A program made the translations under genes and the position numbers. 64,000 nucleotides of DNA from the NCBI GenBank assembly GCA_047975205.1, contig JBKEDC010000018.1, positions 1 through 64,000 of the forward strand, given 5' to 3'. Shown here in pieces: positions 52,659 through 62,460 of the stretch; position 1 is the first letter of the stretch; each line of letters starts with the position of its first letter. This DNA comes from JBKEDC01 sp047975205. Lineage in GTDB: Bacteria; Bacteroidota; Bacteroidia; Bacteroidales; Prolixibacteraceae. The notes under the pieces are model-generated. The model ran no database searches and was not told where the DNA came from. It saw only the letters and a list, made by a program, of their open reading frames with translations.

Positions 52659-54377
52659 CTATTGTTTGTTGCTACTCCCTGACTCTGAGCTATTTTTTTT
52701 AGTTTTAGTAGTCGGTAGCTTTTGTTCATCTATAATGATAGCTTTTTTGAAAGGGCTTTCTTTGGGTTTCGGATAATCGGATATATCATAGCTTACCTTA
52801 CGTTGCTTATATCCTTCGATTTTTTTATTTACCTGTATTCTGTATATACTGTCTTTCTTCTGTTCCGGACTCAGAAAGATATCATAAATACTTCTAGGAC
52901 GGATTAAATCTTGCCAATTAAAGTCAGATAATACCCGATCTTCTTTGCCAACCATAGTTGGAGGTATAAGCTGTCCGTCCGGATTCGTGTAAAATGTAAT
53001 CTTACTCACTTTGCTTTGGGCTAAATCTATGCCGATTTTACTCCCCATAGCTTTATTTAGCCCGATTAATCCATCAGAGTCATAGGCATAATATATGCTT
53101 TGACCATTACCATCTACATCTATATGCTTCAGTTGTCGATTAGATATGTATCCAATCATATTTCGTCCCTTGATTTGATTAAATCGAATGGAATCTTCCT
53201 GAGCTATGATGAAAGAATTTTTTTCTAAGTGAAATTCTTGATGTATTGAATCTTTCATAACCATTTCCATATAATCAGCACTTAATTGGTTTGCTTCTGA
53301 CCACACTACCGGATCTTGAAACAATCTTAAGGTTGAATCGGCAGAAAAGTAAGCGGTAGAATCACACTTTCCTTGTAAATCCTGTCGAAAAAATTGTACT
53401 CCATAGTAACCTAGTACAACTTTCTGATCAGGAATGGTGTCAGGAAATGTTTGTAGTGTATCAGCATGCATATATAATGTGTCAACATCTGTGTATAGTA
53501 GCGCATGGGCAGAGTCTGTAACTAAAGATTCTTGTTTAAGGTCGTTGTATTTGATTCTATTACCTTTAACAATTATCTTTTGTTCGTAGTCTTGTATACT
53601 AGCATTACCGACAGCAATACCATCGCTTGTATTTTGATGAAAAAAGATAGAATTAGCAATTATACTTTGTCCTTTTGTGTGAATAATGGGATTATTATGA
53701 AGTTCGGTATAGCCTTCTTTGGTGTCGTAAAATCCTTTGGAAGCATAGAGTGTATCATTCTCATTGTAACAAGTAGTTGGACCTACTATAGTTGCAACTC
53801 CGGTTGAAGGAGTATAGATTAACGTGTCAGACAATATTCTATAAGTAGGGGTTTGTCCGTCGACCTCTTTTTTAAAGTAAGTTTTATCTATGTTAGCATA
53901 ATATTCTCCAATCCGGCTGTGAAGCGTATTTGTGCTATCGATAACGGTTCCATAATCATCATAATACCCGATATTAGTAGCCATATCATAATTCAGTACA
54001 TCGGTTGTCAGAGTAGTCTGTTTATTGATTAAACGAACATTTCGTTCTGCTATAGCCCATTGAGTATCTCCATTATAGTTTACAAAGTGAGCATACATAT
54101 TAAGAGTGTCAGCTTTGATGATATGTACATTACCAAACGCATCAACCATGTTTGTGTCGCTATAAGAGTATGCACTATCACAAAACATCACTATATCTTT
54201 ATGGGTAATCTTCACATTTCCAATCAAGCGATTCGCATTTGAAATAATTTGCTTATTGAACTGCATTTTATCGGCATGCTCGATATTCACCTGCTTTTTA
54301 TTCTGAGCGAAAGCCGGAATGCAAATCAATATATTCAAAAGCGAGACACAAATGAATCTTTGACAACTATTTATCAT
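52659..54377 (-). CDS. OstA-like protein (LptA/LptD N-terminal domain type)
   Basis: A 572-residue exported protein (signal peptide about 1-24, MINSCQRFICVSLLNILICIP then AFAQ) made of repeated OstA-like beta-jellyroll strands with many D-T-L-Y-x-x-A repeats, as in lipopolysaccharide transport proteins LptA and the periplasmic part of LptD. It most likely forms part of the bridge that carries LPS to the outer membrane. It lacks an obvious C-terminal outer membrane barrel and ends in a charged tail. It is last in a set with two chaperone-like genes. Confidence 0.85.
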   Translation of the reverse strand: MINSCQRFICVSLLNILICIPAFAQNKKQVNIEHADKMQFNKQIISNANRLIGNVKITHKDIVMFCDSAYSYSDTNMVDAFGNVHIIKADTLNMYAHFVNYNGDTQWAIAERNVRLINKQTTLTTDVLNYDMATNIGYYDDYGTVIDSTNTLHSRIGEYYANIDKTYFKKEVDGQTPTYRILSDTLIYTPSTGVATIVGPTTCYNENDTLYASKGFYDTKEGYTELHNNPIIHTKGQSIIANSIFFHQNTSDGIAVGNASIQDYEQKIIVKGNRIKYNDLKQESLVTDSAHALLYTDVDTLYMHADTLQTFPDTIPDQKVVLGYYGVQFFRQDLQGKCDSTAYFSADSTLRLFQDPVVWSEANQLSADYMEMVMKDSIHQEFHLEKNSFIIAQEDSIRFNQIKGRNMIGYISNRQLKHIDVDGNGQSIYYAYDSDGLIGLNKAMGSKIGIDLAQSKVSKITFYTNPDGQLIPPTMVGKEDRVLSDFNWQDLIRPRSIYDIFLSPEQKKDSIYRIQVNKKIEGYKQRKVSYDISDYPKPKESPFKKAIIIDEQKLPTTKTKKNSSESGSSNKQ

Positions 54378-54412
54378 ATGATAATTCTAAATAAATCCCG
54401 ATAGGACAGTAG

Positions 54413-55753
54413 TTATTTAATCCAATTTTTATATTGGAAGTTGCAGTTGGCATATGAGTCGTCGATACGAATGTAAGTTTTATTTTGTCTTTCCTGAACC
54501 CACTTCTCAACAGCCTGATCTTGCTTTTCTTTTAGATATATGTCGCTTAATGTTTTATAATCTTCATTGGGATTAGCCGTATGGGCAGATGTCCTATCTA
54601 AGAGTTTTACAATCTTATAAACGACCTGCTGTTTATCATCAACAGTTTTAAATGGTTCTGATATTTCATTGATTTTCAATCCGTCAAGTACTTTCCCAAC
54701 TTGGGGGTTAAGTTCTTCTTTAGTCCATTTGGATGACATAGTTGTAGGATTCAAGGCAATGCCCCCTCCATTTCTAGAATTTTTATCAGCAGAGAAATGA
54801 GTTGCAGCTTCTGAAAAAGTAACCTTTTCTCGGCGAATTAGACTCGCTAAGCTATCTAATTGCGTAGTAGCCTTTTTTAAAGCTTCTGCTGATGGGGTGG
54901 GCTTTAAAATGATATGACGTGTGTTAGCTTGATCTCCTTTTCTGTCGATAAGTTGAATAATATGATATCCGAAGTCAGATTTAACTACGTTGGATACCTT
55001 TCCTTCCTTTAGATTAAATGCAGCATTGGCATAGGCAGGGTCGAGTTGAGCTTTTCCCATATATCCAAGTTCACCCCCATTTGAAGCTGATGGCCCTTCC
55101 GAATAAAGCACAGCAAGTGTTGCAAAGTCCTCGCCTTCATCCTCAATACGATGCTTAAAGTCTCGCAGACGGGCTTTAATTTTATTCTCTTCTTCTACCG
55201 AAATCTCCGGGTAAACACTAATTTGTGCATACTCAACTTGATCATCAATTTGAGGTAGCTTTGATTTGTCATCATTTTTATATTTATAGCGTACCTCAGC
55301 AGGCGTAATAGTAACATTCTTTATGATTGTACTACGCATTTGTTGCGTGTATAATTGATTTTCGATAACCTCTTTTAGACCAGATTTGATTTCTGTAATT
55401 GGTTTCTTGAAATAAGACTCAACAGCTTTCTCAGATCCTAGGTTCTGTACAAAATATTGCATTCTAGAGTCTAGTTGTTGATTAATTTGATTATCGGTTA
55501 CAACGATATTGGAATCTAGTTCTGCTTCTGCAAGAAGAAGTTTTTCAACCAATAGATTCTCCAAAATTTCACACTTCATGTCTCCGTTTGAAGAAATGCC
55601 CTGAGCAACATTGTTCCGATACATTTCTTCTACATCAGATTTAAGAATTATGTTATTACCCACTACAGCTACAATCTGATTTATGACTTTATCTTGAGCA
55701 TAAGAGACAAAGGGCGAGATAACTGTGAAGAATAGTATAATCTTCTTTAGCAT
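54413..55753 (-). CDS. SurA-like periplasmic peptidyl-prolyl isomerase
   Basis: A 446-residue periplasmic chaperone/isomerase for outer membrane proteins. Signal peptide at 1-19, SurA N-terminal chaperone region (about 20-165, VNQIVAVVGNNIILKSDVEEMY), then two parvulin (PpiC) domains: one around 175-265 with EGPSASNGGELGYMGK and DFGYHIIQLID, and a second around 270-385 with RHIILKPTP and NGGGIALNPTTM. It lies between the lipoprotein gene (16 bases upstream) and the OstA-like gene. Confidence 0.92.
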   Translation of the reverse strand: MLKKIILFFTVISPFVSYAQDKVINQIVAVVGNNIILKSDVEEMYRNNVAQGISSNGDMKCEILENLLVEKLLLAEAELDSNIVVTDNQINQQLDSRMQYFVQNLGSEKAVESYFKKPITEIKSGLKEVIENQLYTQQMRSTIIKNVTITPAEVRYKYKNDDKSKLPQIDDQVEYAQISVYPEISVEEENKIKARLRDFKHRIEDEGEDFATLAVLYSEGPSASNGGELGYMGKAQLDPAYANAAFNLKEGKVSNVVKSDFGYHIIQLIDRKGDQANTRHIILKPTPSAEALKKATTQLDSLASLIRREKVTFSEAATHFSADKNSRNGGGIALNPTTMSSKWTKEELNPQVGKVLDGLKINEISEPFKTVDDKQQVVYKIVKLLDRTSAHTANPNEDYKTLSDIYLKEKQDQAVEKWVQERQNKTYIRIDDSYANCNFQYKNWIK

Positions 55754-55769
55754 TGTGTCGTTTTTTATT

Positions 55770-56630
55770 TTAATAAATAGTAATATTATCTGAATTCTCT
55801 GCTTGTTCGATCATTTGACTCTCAAGTTGCTTTAAGTACTCTTGTTTTCGTTTGTACATAATAGTGTTTCGAACATCTTCCTCCTTTAAGCTAGGGGAGA
55901 ATATTGAGGTGTTTTTACTTTTTTCGTTAAGATCTCGAATACAAAGAAAGTAATAAAAATTAGCATCAGAGCTGTCTATGTATTTCTTATTTGAAAAAAA
56001 AGACTTATTGACATTTGAATTGTTCGGCATCGATTCTAATAATTTGGGTAAATCTACCCATTTATTGGAGTAATCCTTCATCTCACTGGCAAAGTTTTTG
56101 CCATAACTCATTAAGGCTTCAAAGTTTTCGGTTTCACCAAGCTTAATTACTGTGTTTACATCAACATGACTCCACGGAAACTTCAAATAAACACCTTTAA
56201 CCAGGTTGCTGTCATGGGATTCTACATCAGCATGGAATGATGTAGGAATTGCTTCTTCAATATCCGACTTTGTAATTGTAGTATCAATAAGTTTGTTAAA
56301 CGAGTTTTCATATCTGTATATCAGCAGTGATTTTCTATACTCTTGAAGCTGTCTATCTACATTGAGTTCTTCCGGACTCAACGTATTTTCGGCTTCTTTT
56401 AACAGTAGTTCTGTTCGTACCCATGAATCAATAAAGTTTTTAGCCCAAGAAATGCTATCATCAGTATTTAAATCTATAGGCATATTCTTTTCTAGATCTT
56501 CTAAGTACAGTTGTTTGTCATATACTTTAGCAATAAGTGTTGTATTATTGTTACTAACTTTGCTACAAGAACACAATAGGAGAGCTATCGTAGATAGAAT
56601 GATATATTTTTCAGAAAAAAGATGTCGCAT
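55770..56630 (-). CDS. SurA-N-like lipoprotein, no evident isomerase domain
   Basis: A 286-residue lipoprotein (signal IILSTIALLLCSC) with helical segments resembling the SurA/PpiC N-terminal chaperone region (VYDKQLYLEDLEKNMP...SWVRTELLLKEAENTL). A recognisable parvulin domain is not seen; the C-terminal half is charged and helical with a glutamine/lysine-rich end. It is probably an envelope chaperone or a divergent PpiC protein. It lies 16 bases before surA and 13 bases after clpC. Confidence 0.7.
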   Translation of the reverse strand: MRHLFSEKYIILSTIALLLCSCSKVSNNNTTLIAKVYDKQLYLEDLEKNMPIDLNTDDSISWAKNFIDSWVRTELLLKEAENTLSPEELNVDRQLQEYRKSLLIYRYENSFNKLIDTTITKSDIEEAIPTSFHADVESHDSNLVKGVYLKFPWSHVDVNTVIKLGETENFEALMSYGKNFASEMKDYSNKWVDLPKLLESMPNNSNVNKSFFSNKKYIDSSDANFYYFLCIRDLNEKSKNTSIFSPSLKEEDVRNTIMYKRKQEYLKQLESQMIEQAENSDNITIY

Positions 56631-56643
56631 TTGATTTTTGGTG

Positions 56644-59169
56644 TTATGATTCGGCTTTTACAATCTTAGTTTTTAATTTCTTTCTTCGACTGTCAAATCC
56701 GATAGATATTGTATCTTTTTCTTTAACTTCATTTTGTATGATTAAAGACGCAATGGTGTCTTCTAAATGATGTTGTATAGCGCGTTGAAGCGGACGAGCC
56801 CCATACTTAGGGTCATATCCTTGTTCGGCAACAAAAGATTTTGCTGTTTTCGATATTTTAAGCTTGTATCCTAATTCTTCCACTCTATTGAATAACGATT
56901 TTAGTTCGATTTCAACAATGCTTAGGATATTTTCTTTTGATAAAGTATTGAACATGACGATATCATCAATGCGATTCAAAAATTCCGGAGAGAATGACTT
57001 CTTTAGTGCTTTGCTGATGATATATTTTGAATTTTCATCCTCTTGTTCGGGTGTTTTGAATGTGTTAAACCCTACACCATGACCGAAATCTTGTAATTGG
57101 CGAGAACCAATGTTAGAAGTCATGATGATGATCGTGTTTTTGAAATCAACGACACGACCTAAACTGTCAGTTAAGCGTCCTTCATCGAGTAGTTGCAATA
57201 AAATATTGAATACATCGGGGTGTGCTTTCTCAATTTCGTCGAGTAAGACCACAGAGTAGGGTTTGCGACGAACCTTTTCAGTGAGTTGTCCGCCTTTATC
57301 GTAGCCAACGTATCCAGGAGGAGCTCCCACAAGACGTGATACGGCAAATTTCTCCATGTATTCGCTCATATCGATACGAATTAAAGAGTCTCTGGAGTTG
57401 AACAAGTAATCACTAAGCACCTTGGCAAGTTGTGTTTTTCCTACTCCGGTTGGACCGAGGAATATAAAGGTGCCAATAGGCTTATTAGGATCTTTCAAAC
57501 CTGAGCGATTACGCTGTATAGCGCGTACAACATGCTGAATAGCCTCATCTTGACCGATTACAGAACCTTTTAGTTCTTCTTTCATGTTAGACAAACGTTT
57601 AATCTCAGTTTGCTGAATACGCTGGGTTGGAACCCCTGTCATTAGAGAAATAGTCTCTGCTACTTTGTCCTCGTTAACAACTAGTCGTTGGATCTCCAAT
57701 GTTTTTTGCCACTTTTCTTTCTCCATTTGGAGTAGCGATAGATGTCCTTTTTCTTTATCTCGATATCCTGCTGCTTTTTCAAACGCCTGTGTTTTCACTG
57801 CCTGAAGCTTTTTATTTTTGAGCTCTTCAATTTCTTTCTCTAATTTGATGATAGCTTTAGGAATATCAACCTGAGAAATATTAACACGAGATCCGGCCTC
57901 ATCTAAGGCATCAATAGCCTTGTCCGGAAGAAATCGGTCATTAATATATCTCGACGTAAGTTTCACGCAAGCTTCGATTGCTTCCGGGGTGTATCTCACA
58001 TGGTGATGATCCTCATACTTTCCTTTGATATTATTAAGAATTTGAATAGTTTCTTCCTCAGAAGTAGGCTCTACAGTTACTCGTTGGAAGCGTCGTTCTA
58101 ATGCACCGTCACTTTCAATGTGTTTGCTATATTCGTTAAGGGTAGTTGCTCCAATACATTGTACGAAGCCTCGAGCCAGAGCCGGTTTGAGCATGTTAGC
58201 GGCATCTAAAGATCCGCTTGTTCCTCCCGCACCAACAATGGTATGAATTTCGTCAATGAACAGTATAATGTCATCCACACGAGAAAGCTCATTAATGATG
58301 GCTTTCATGCGCTCTTCAAATTGTCCTCTATATTTAGTTCCGGCAACAACAGAGGCTATATCAATGCTTAGTATTCGTTTATTAAGTAAGAGGCGAGGAG
58401 CCTTTTTTTCTACAATGCGTAAGGCTAAACCTTCAGCGATAGCAGATTTACCAACTCCGGGTTCACCAATAAGAATAGGATTGTTTTTTTTACGGCGAGA
58501 TAAGATTTGTGCGATACGAATAATCTCTTTTTCTCTACCAACGATGGGATCAAGTTTACCTTCGGCGGCCTGCTTAGTAATATCAATACCAAAATTATCA
58601 AGCACAGGAGTAGTAGATTCGTTTTCTTTTGGTGAAGGGATTCGAGGCGTTCTTATCATGTGATCATTCTCATCGTCGTCATCATCATCGGAAATATTGC
58701 TATTCACAAACTCAGTGTCTCGTTTTTTAATTTCATCTTTCAAGCGGTTGTAATCCACCTGACTGTTCTCTAATATACCGGAAACAAGCGATTTTCGGTC
58801 GCGAAGTATGGCCAGAACAAGATGGCAAGGCTTTACATCATCATCTTTAAGGTCTTTAGCCTCTAAATAAATAAGTTTTAATAATCGTTCTACAGATCGA
58901 TTCATCATGATATGAACATCACCGGTAAGACTATGATCAGCTTGTATAGTCTCTTCAATTTCTGTTTTAACTTGCTCTAAGTTAACCCCCATGCGTTTTA
59001 ATAACGTCATCGTATAGCTGTCATTAGAGCGTAATATGGCCAAAAAGATATGTTCGCGGGTAATCATATCATTACCCAAACGAATGGCTTCTTCATAGCT
59101 AATCGACAATATATTTTCTATATCTTGAGGGAGTAAATTTCCCTTATTTTCAATGTTTAAACTATCCAT
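56644..59169 (-). CDS. clpC: ClpC-type ATP-dependent Clp protease ATPase
   Basis: A Hsp100 unfoldase that feeds substrates to ClpP. The start MDSLNIENKG gives 841 residues; a frame 23 codons longer adds only a hydrophobic unsupported leader. In order: N-terminal repeat domain (about 1-140), an acidic run of Asp after NISDD, first AAA+ module with Walker A GEPGVGKSAIAEG, middle region with the UVR-like KAAGYRDKEKG, and second AAA+ module with GPTGVGKTQLAKV and a C-terminal D2 small domain. No clpP, mcsA/B or ctsR is adjacent. Confidence 0.95.
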   Translation of the reverse strand: MDSLNIENKGNLLPQDIENILSISYEEAIRLGNDMITREHIFLAILRSNDSYTMTLLKRMGVNLEQVKTEIEETIQADHSLTGDVHIMMNRSVERLLKLIYLEAKDLKDDDVKPCHLVLAILRDRKSLVSGILENSQVDYNRLKDEIKKRDTEFVNSNISDDDDDDENDHMIRTPRIPSPKENESTTPVLDNFGIDITKQAAEGKLDPIVGREKEIIRIAQILSRRKKNNPILIGEPGVGKSAIAEGLALRIVEKKAPRLLLNKRILSIDIASVVAGTKYRGQFEERMKAIINELSRVDDIILFIDEIHTIVGAGGTSGSLDAANMLKPALARGFVQCIGATTLNEYSKHIESDGALERRFQRVTVEPTSEEETIQILNNIKGKYEDHHHVRYTPEAIEACVKLTSRYINDRFLPDKAIDALDEAGSRVNISQVDIPKAIIKLEKEIEELKNKKLQAVKTQAFEKAAGYRDKEKGHLSLLQMEKEKWQKTLEIQRLVVNEDKVAETISLMTGVPTQRIQQTEIKRLSNMKEELKGSVIGQDEAIQHVVRAIQRNRSGLKDPNKPIGTFIFLGPTGVGKTQLAKVLSDYLFNSRDSLIRIDMSEYMEKFAVSRLVGAPPGYVGYDKGGQLTEKVRRKPYSVVLLDEIEKAHPDVFNILLQLLDEGRLTDSLGRVVDFKNTIIIMTSNIGSRQLQDFGHGVGFNTFKTPEQEDENSKYIISKALKKSFSPEFLNRIDDIVMFNTLSKENILSIVEIELKSLFNRVEELGYKLKISKTAKSFVAEQGYDPKYGARPLQRAIQHHLEDTIASLIIQNEVKEKDTISIGFDSRRKKLKTKIVKAES

Positions 59170-59942
59170 AAATTGATTAGTCGTGTAAATTTCGAAATGT
59201 AAAAATAGTAATTCTAATATGAATTTCGCTAGCAACATGTCAATTGATGCATTATTTTATGCAATAATCAAACTAATTATCAGCTATTTTCATCTTTCAT
59301 TTTTATCTTTTTCTACACCTAACAAATAGAAAGACCGAATGTTAGTACTTATATTTTTTTTAATTCAATCGTTCATTACAATAATTGCATGTCAAGGTTA
59401 ATTTAAGACTGTTGAAATCGTAATTTTATGTTTTTTTAATTTATTGTATTAATTTTATCAGACTAAACTGCCCATAATTATTTGAAAATTATATTAGCAC
59501 TAAATATTGACTACAGATTGATGTAAAAGTAATTATGAAAAGCAATTGTTTGTAGAGAATAAACGGAGATAATGATTTTAGCTCTAATATACATTTCAGA
59601 ATTAGTACAAAAAGGATTAATTGCCCCGATTTATGAATGAGGAATGAACAAAAAAATGTTGAGACTCTTCATTCATTTCTCATAAATGGCGCGAAAAATA
59701 ATAGATTTAAATTGCATCATGGATTTGCAATAAACTATTTTTTTAATATAAGTTGCTGTGAATTATATCAATAAGTGTATTTAAGATATGCTGTATATGC
59801 GAATGGCAGATGTGATTATAATTGCATATGTTACCTTTTTTCGTGAAAAGTGTATTTTTTTTACTTGATTTTAGGGCTTGTTAGGTTAAGAGTATTTTTT
59901 TACTTTTGTCGATTGTGAATTAAGAACTAATTAAAAAGATTG
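59170..59942. other. Long AT-rich gap between clpC and gyrA
   Basis: About 770 bases between divergent genes. It holds the gyrA promoter and presumably the clpC promoter. An imperfect inverted repeat (59630-59648 with 59668-59686, 15 of 19 bases) is the only clear structure. No RNA gene or credible short frame is seen. Confidence 0.5.
59877..59908 (+). promoter_or_regulatory. gyrA promoter
   Basis: CTTG at 59877-59880, a 20-base spacer, then TACTTTTG at 59901-59908. The -7 fits TAnnTTTG; the -33 has one mismatch. It lies 34 bases before the ATG. Confidence 0.7.
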
Positions 59943-62450
59943 ATGGCTGAAGGCGAAAAAATTATCAAGATAAATATTGAGGAACAAATGCGTAGTGCAT
60001 ATATCGACTATTCTATGTCGGTTATTGTTTCTCGCGCATTACCGGATGTTCGCGACGGAATGAAACCTGTTCATCGTCGTGTGTTATTTGGTATGAATGA
60101 AATGGGGGTTCTTTCAAATAGAGCTTATAAGAAATCAGCTCGTATTGTAGGTGATGTCATGGGGCGTTATCACCCACATGGTGACTCATCGGTGTATATG
60201 ACTATGGTGCGCATGGCACAAAACTGGTCATTGCGTTATACCCTTGTTGATGGTCAGGGTAACTATGGTTCGGTTGACGGCGATAGCCCGGCAGCTATGC
60301 GTTACACCGAAGCAAGGATGGCTAAAATTGCAGAAGAAACTTTAGCCGATATTGATAAAAATACTGTTGATTTTCAACCTAATTTCGATGAATCGTTAAA
60401 GGAACCGACAGTTTTGCCAACTCGAATCCCTACTTTATTAGTAAATGGGGCTTCCGGTATTGCTGTAGGTATGGCAACAAATATGCCACCGCATAACATA
60501 ACAGATACTATTGATGCAATTATAGCATATGTTGATGATCGAGATATTGAAATTCCTCAATTAACCGAAATTATTAAAGCTCCCGACTTCCCGACCGGGG
60601 GAACGATATATGGTTATAAAGGAGTAGAAGAGGCCTACGAAACGGGTCGAGGTCGTATTTTACTTCGGGGGAAGGCTCATATCGAAGCTCACGGCAATAA
60701 CAGAGAACGTATTATTATTACGGAAATTCCTTATTTGGTGAATAAGGCAGAGCTTATCATAAAAATTGCCGAGCTCGTTAACGATAAAAAAATTGAAGGA
60801 ATATCGAACATAAATGATGAATCAGATCGTCAAGGTATGCGCATTGTTGTTGATATTAAGAAAGATGAAATGCCTAGCGTGGTGCTGAATAAGCTCTTCA
60901 AATTCACCCAACTTCAAACATCCTTTAGTGTAAATAATATTGCTTTGGTAAATGGTCGTCCAAAATTATTGAATCTTAAAGATTTGATTCATTATTTTGT
61001 AGAACATCGTCATGAAGTGGTTGTTCGCCGTACACAATATGAGTTAGATCAAGCTGAAAAAAGAGCTCATATTTTAGAGGGGTTAATTATTGCATCAGAC
61101 AATATTGATGAAGTAATTGCTATCATTAGAGGTTCTAAAACTCCGGATGAGGCCAGAGAATCATTAATGACTCGTTTTGATTTGAGCGATATTCAAGCTC
61201 GTGCTATCGTGGAAATGCGCTTGCGAAGTTTAACTGGTCTTGAACAAGATAAATTACATGCCGAATACGAGGAGGTTATGGAATTTATAGGCAGGTGCAA
61301 AGAAATTTTGGCAAATGAAGATTTGCGTATGCAAATCATTAAGGATGAATTGTTGGAAATCAAGACTAAATATGGTGATGAGCGCAAAACGGAGATTGTG
61401 CCCAACGCCGAAGAATTTAATCCGGAAGATTTTTATGCCGATGAAGAAATGGTAATTACTATTTCTCATATGGGATATATCAAACGCACACCGCTTTCAG
61501 AGTTTAAAACACAAGGAAGAGGTGGGGTAGGTTCTAAAGGAAGCAATACACGAGATGAGGACTTCTTGGAACATATGTTTGTTGCAACAATGCATAATAC
61601 CTTGTTGCTTTTTACCGAAAACGGCAAATGTTTTTGGTTAAAAGTATATGAAATTCCGGAAGGTTCGAAAACAAGTAAAGGTAGAGCGATTCAGAATTTA
61701 TTGAATATTGAAAGTGACGATAAGGTATTGGCGTATATTAATGTTACGACATTGAAAGATGAGGATTACATTAATAATAATTACATCATCTTATGTACCA
61801 AAAACGGAACGATTAAGAAAACATCATTAGAAGCTTATTCTCGACCTCGCACAAATGGTGTAAACGCTATTACAGTGCGTGATGGCGATAAATTGTTGGA
61901 AGCTAGATTGACTAACGGTAATCATGAAATATTAATTGCTGTTCGTTCGGGTAAAGCTATTCGTTTCCATGAAGACATTGTACGTGCCATTGGTAGAACT
62001 GCAACCGGAGTGCGAGGTATTACCCTTGGTCATGAAAAAGATGAAGTGGTAGGTATGATTACAGTGGAAAATCAAAATGAAGATGTACTTGTTGTTTCTG
62101 AGAATGGTTATGGTAAGCGCTCCAGTATTGAAGATTATCGTATCACCAACAGAGGCGGTAAAGGGGTTAAGACAATCAACGTTACAGAAAAAACAGGTGA
62201 CTTGATAGCCATTAAGAGTGTGAACGATGAGAATGACTTAATGATTATTACTCTTAACGGTATTACTATTCGACTTTCAATTTCAGATTTGCGAGTAATG
62301 GGACGCGCAACTCAAGGAGTGCGTTTAATAAATTTACGTAATGACGATAAAATAGCTTCGGTTGCCCGAGTTGAAGTGCAAGAAACTTCAGATGTGGAAG
62401 ATATAGAAGGGGAAGAAACGGAAGATTCAAATGAAACAGAAAAACAATAA
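59943..62450 (+). CDS. gyrA: DNA gyrase subunit A
   Basis: The DNA-breaking subunit of gyrase. The 835-residue protein has the winged-helix core with catalytic Tyr121 (AAMRYTEARM), the quinolone-determining region GRYHPHGDSSVYMTMVRM at 74-91, and a C-terminal six-bladed pinwheel with the GyrA box QGRGGVGSKG near 522. The equivalent of E. coli Asp87 is Met86 and of Ser83 is Ser82. The ATG is preferred over a TTG one codon earlier. An acidic tail ends the protein. A TPR-protein gene follows by 10 bases. Confidence 0.97.
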   Translation: MAEGEKIIKINIEEQMRSAYIDYSMSVIVSRALPDVRDGMKPVHRRVLFGMNEMGVLSNRAYKKSARIVGDVMGRYHPHGDSSVYMTMVRMAQNWSLRYTLVDGQGNYGSVDGDSPAAMRYTEARMAKIAEETLADIDKNTVDFQPNFDESLKEPTVLPTRIPTLLVNGASGIAVGMATNMPPHNITDTIDAIIAYVDDRDIEIPQLTEIIKAPDFPTGGTIYGYKGVEEAYETGRGRILLRGKAHIEAHGNNRERIIITEIPYLVNKAELIIKIAELVNDKKIEGISNINDESDRQGMRIVVDIKKDEMPSVVLNKLFKFTQLQTSFSVNNIALVNGRPKLLNLKDLIHYFVEHRHEVVVRRTQYELDQAEKRAHILEGLIIASDNIDEVIAIIRGSKTPDEARESLMTRFDLSDIQARAIVEMRLRSLTGLEQDKLHAEYEEVMEFIGRCKEILANEDLRMQIIKDELLEIKTKYGDERKTEIVPNAEEFNPEDFYADEEMVITISHMGYIKRTPLSEFKTQGRGGVGSKGSNTRDEDFLEHMFVATMHNTLLLFTENGKCFWLKVYEIPEGSKTSKGRAIQNLLNIESDDKVLAYINVTTLKDEDYINNNYIILCTKNGTIKKTSLEAYSRPRTNGVNAITVRDGDKLLEARLTNGNHEILIAVRSGKAIRFHEDIVRAIGRTATGVRGITLGHEKDEVVGMITVENQNEDVLVVSENGYGKRSSIEDYRITNRGGKGVKTINVTEKTGDLIAIKSVNDENDLMIITLNGITIRLSISDLRVMGRATQGVRLINLRNDDKIASVARVEVQETSDVEDIEGEETEDSNETEKQ

Positions 62451-62460
62451 TTAATATAAA

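Noticed and set aside
52546..52776. 76-codon plus-strand frame after uvrD
   Set aside because: Begins inside the uvrD terminator and overlaps the OstA-like gene on the other strand.
58660..58700. CATCGTCGTCATCATCATC trinucleotide stretch as a repeat element
   Set aside because: It is the coding sequence for the acidic Asp run of ClpC, a linker after the N-terminal domain.
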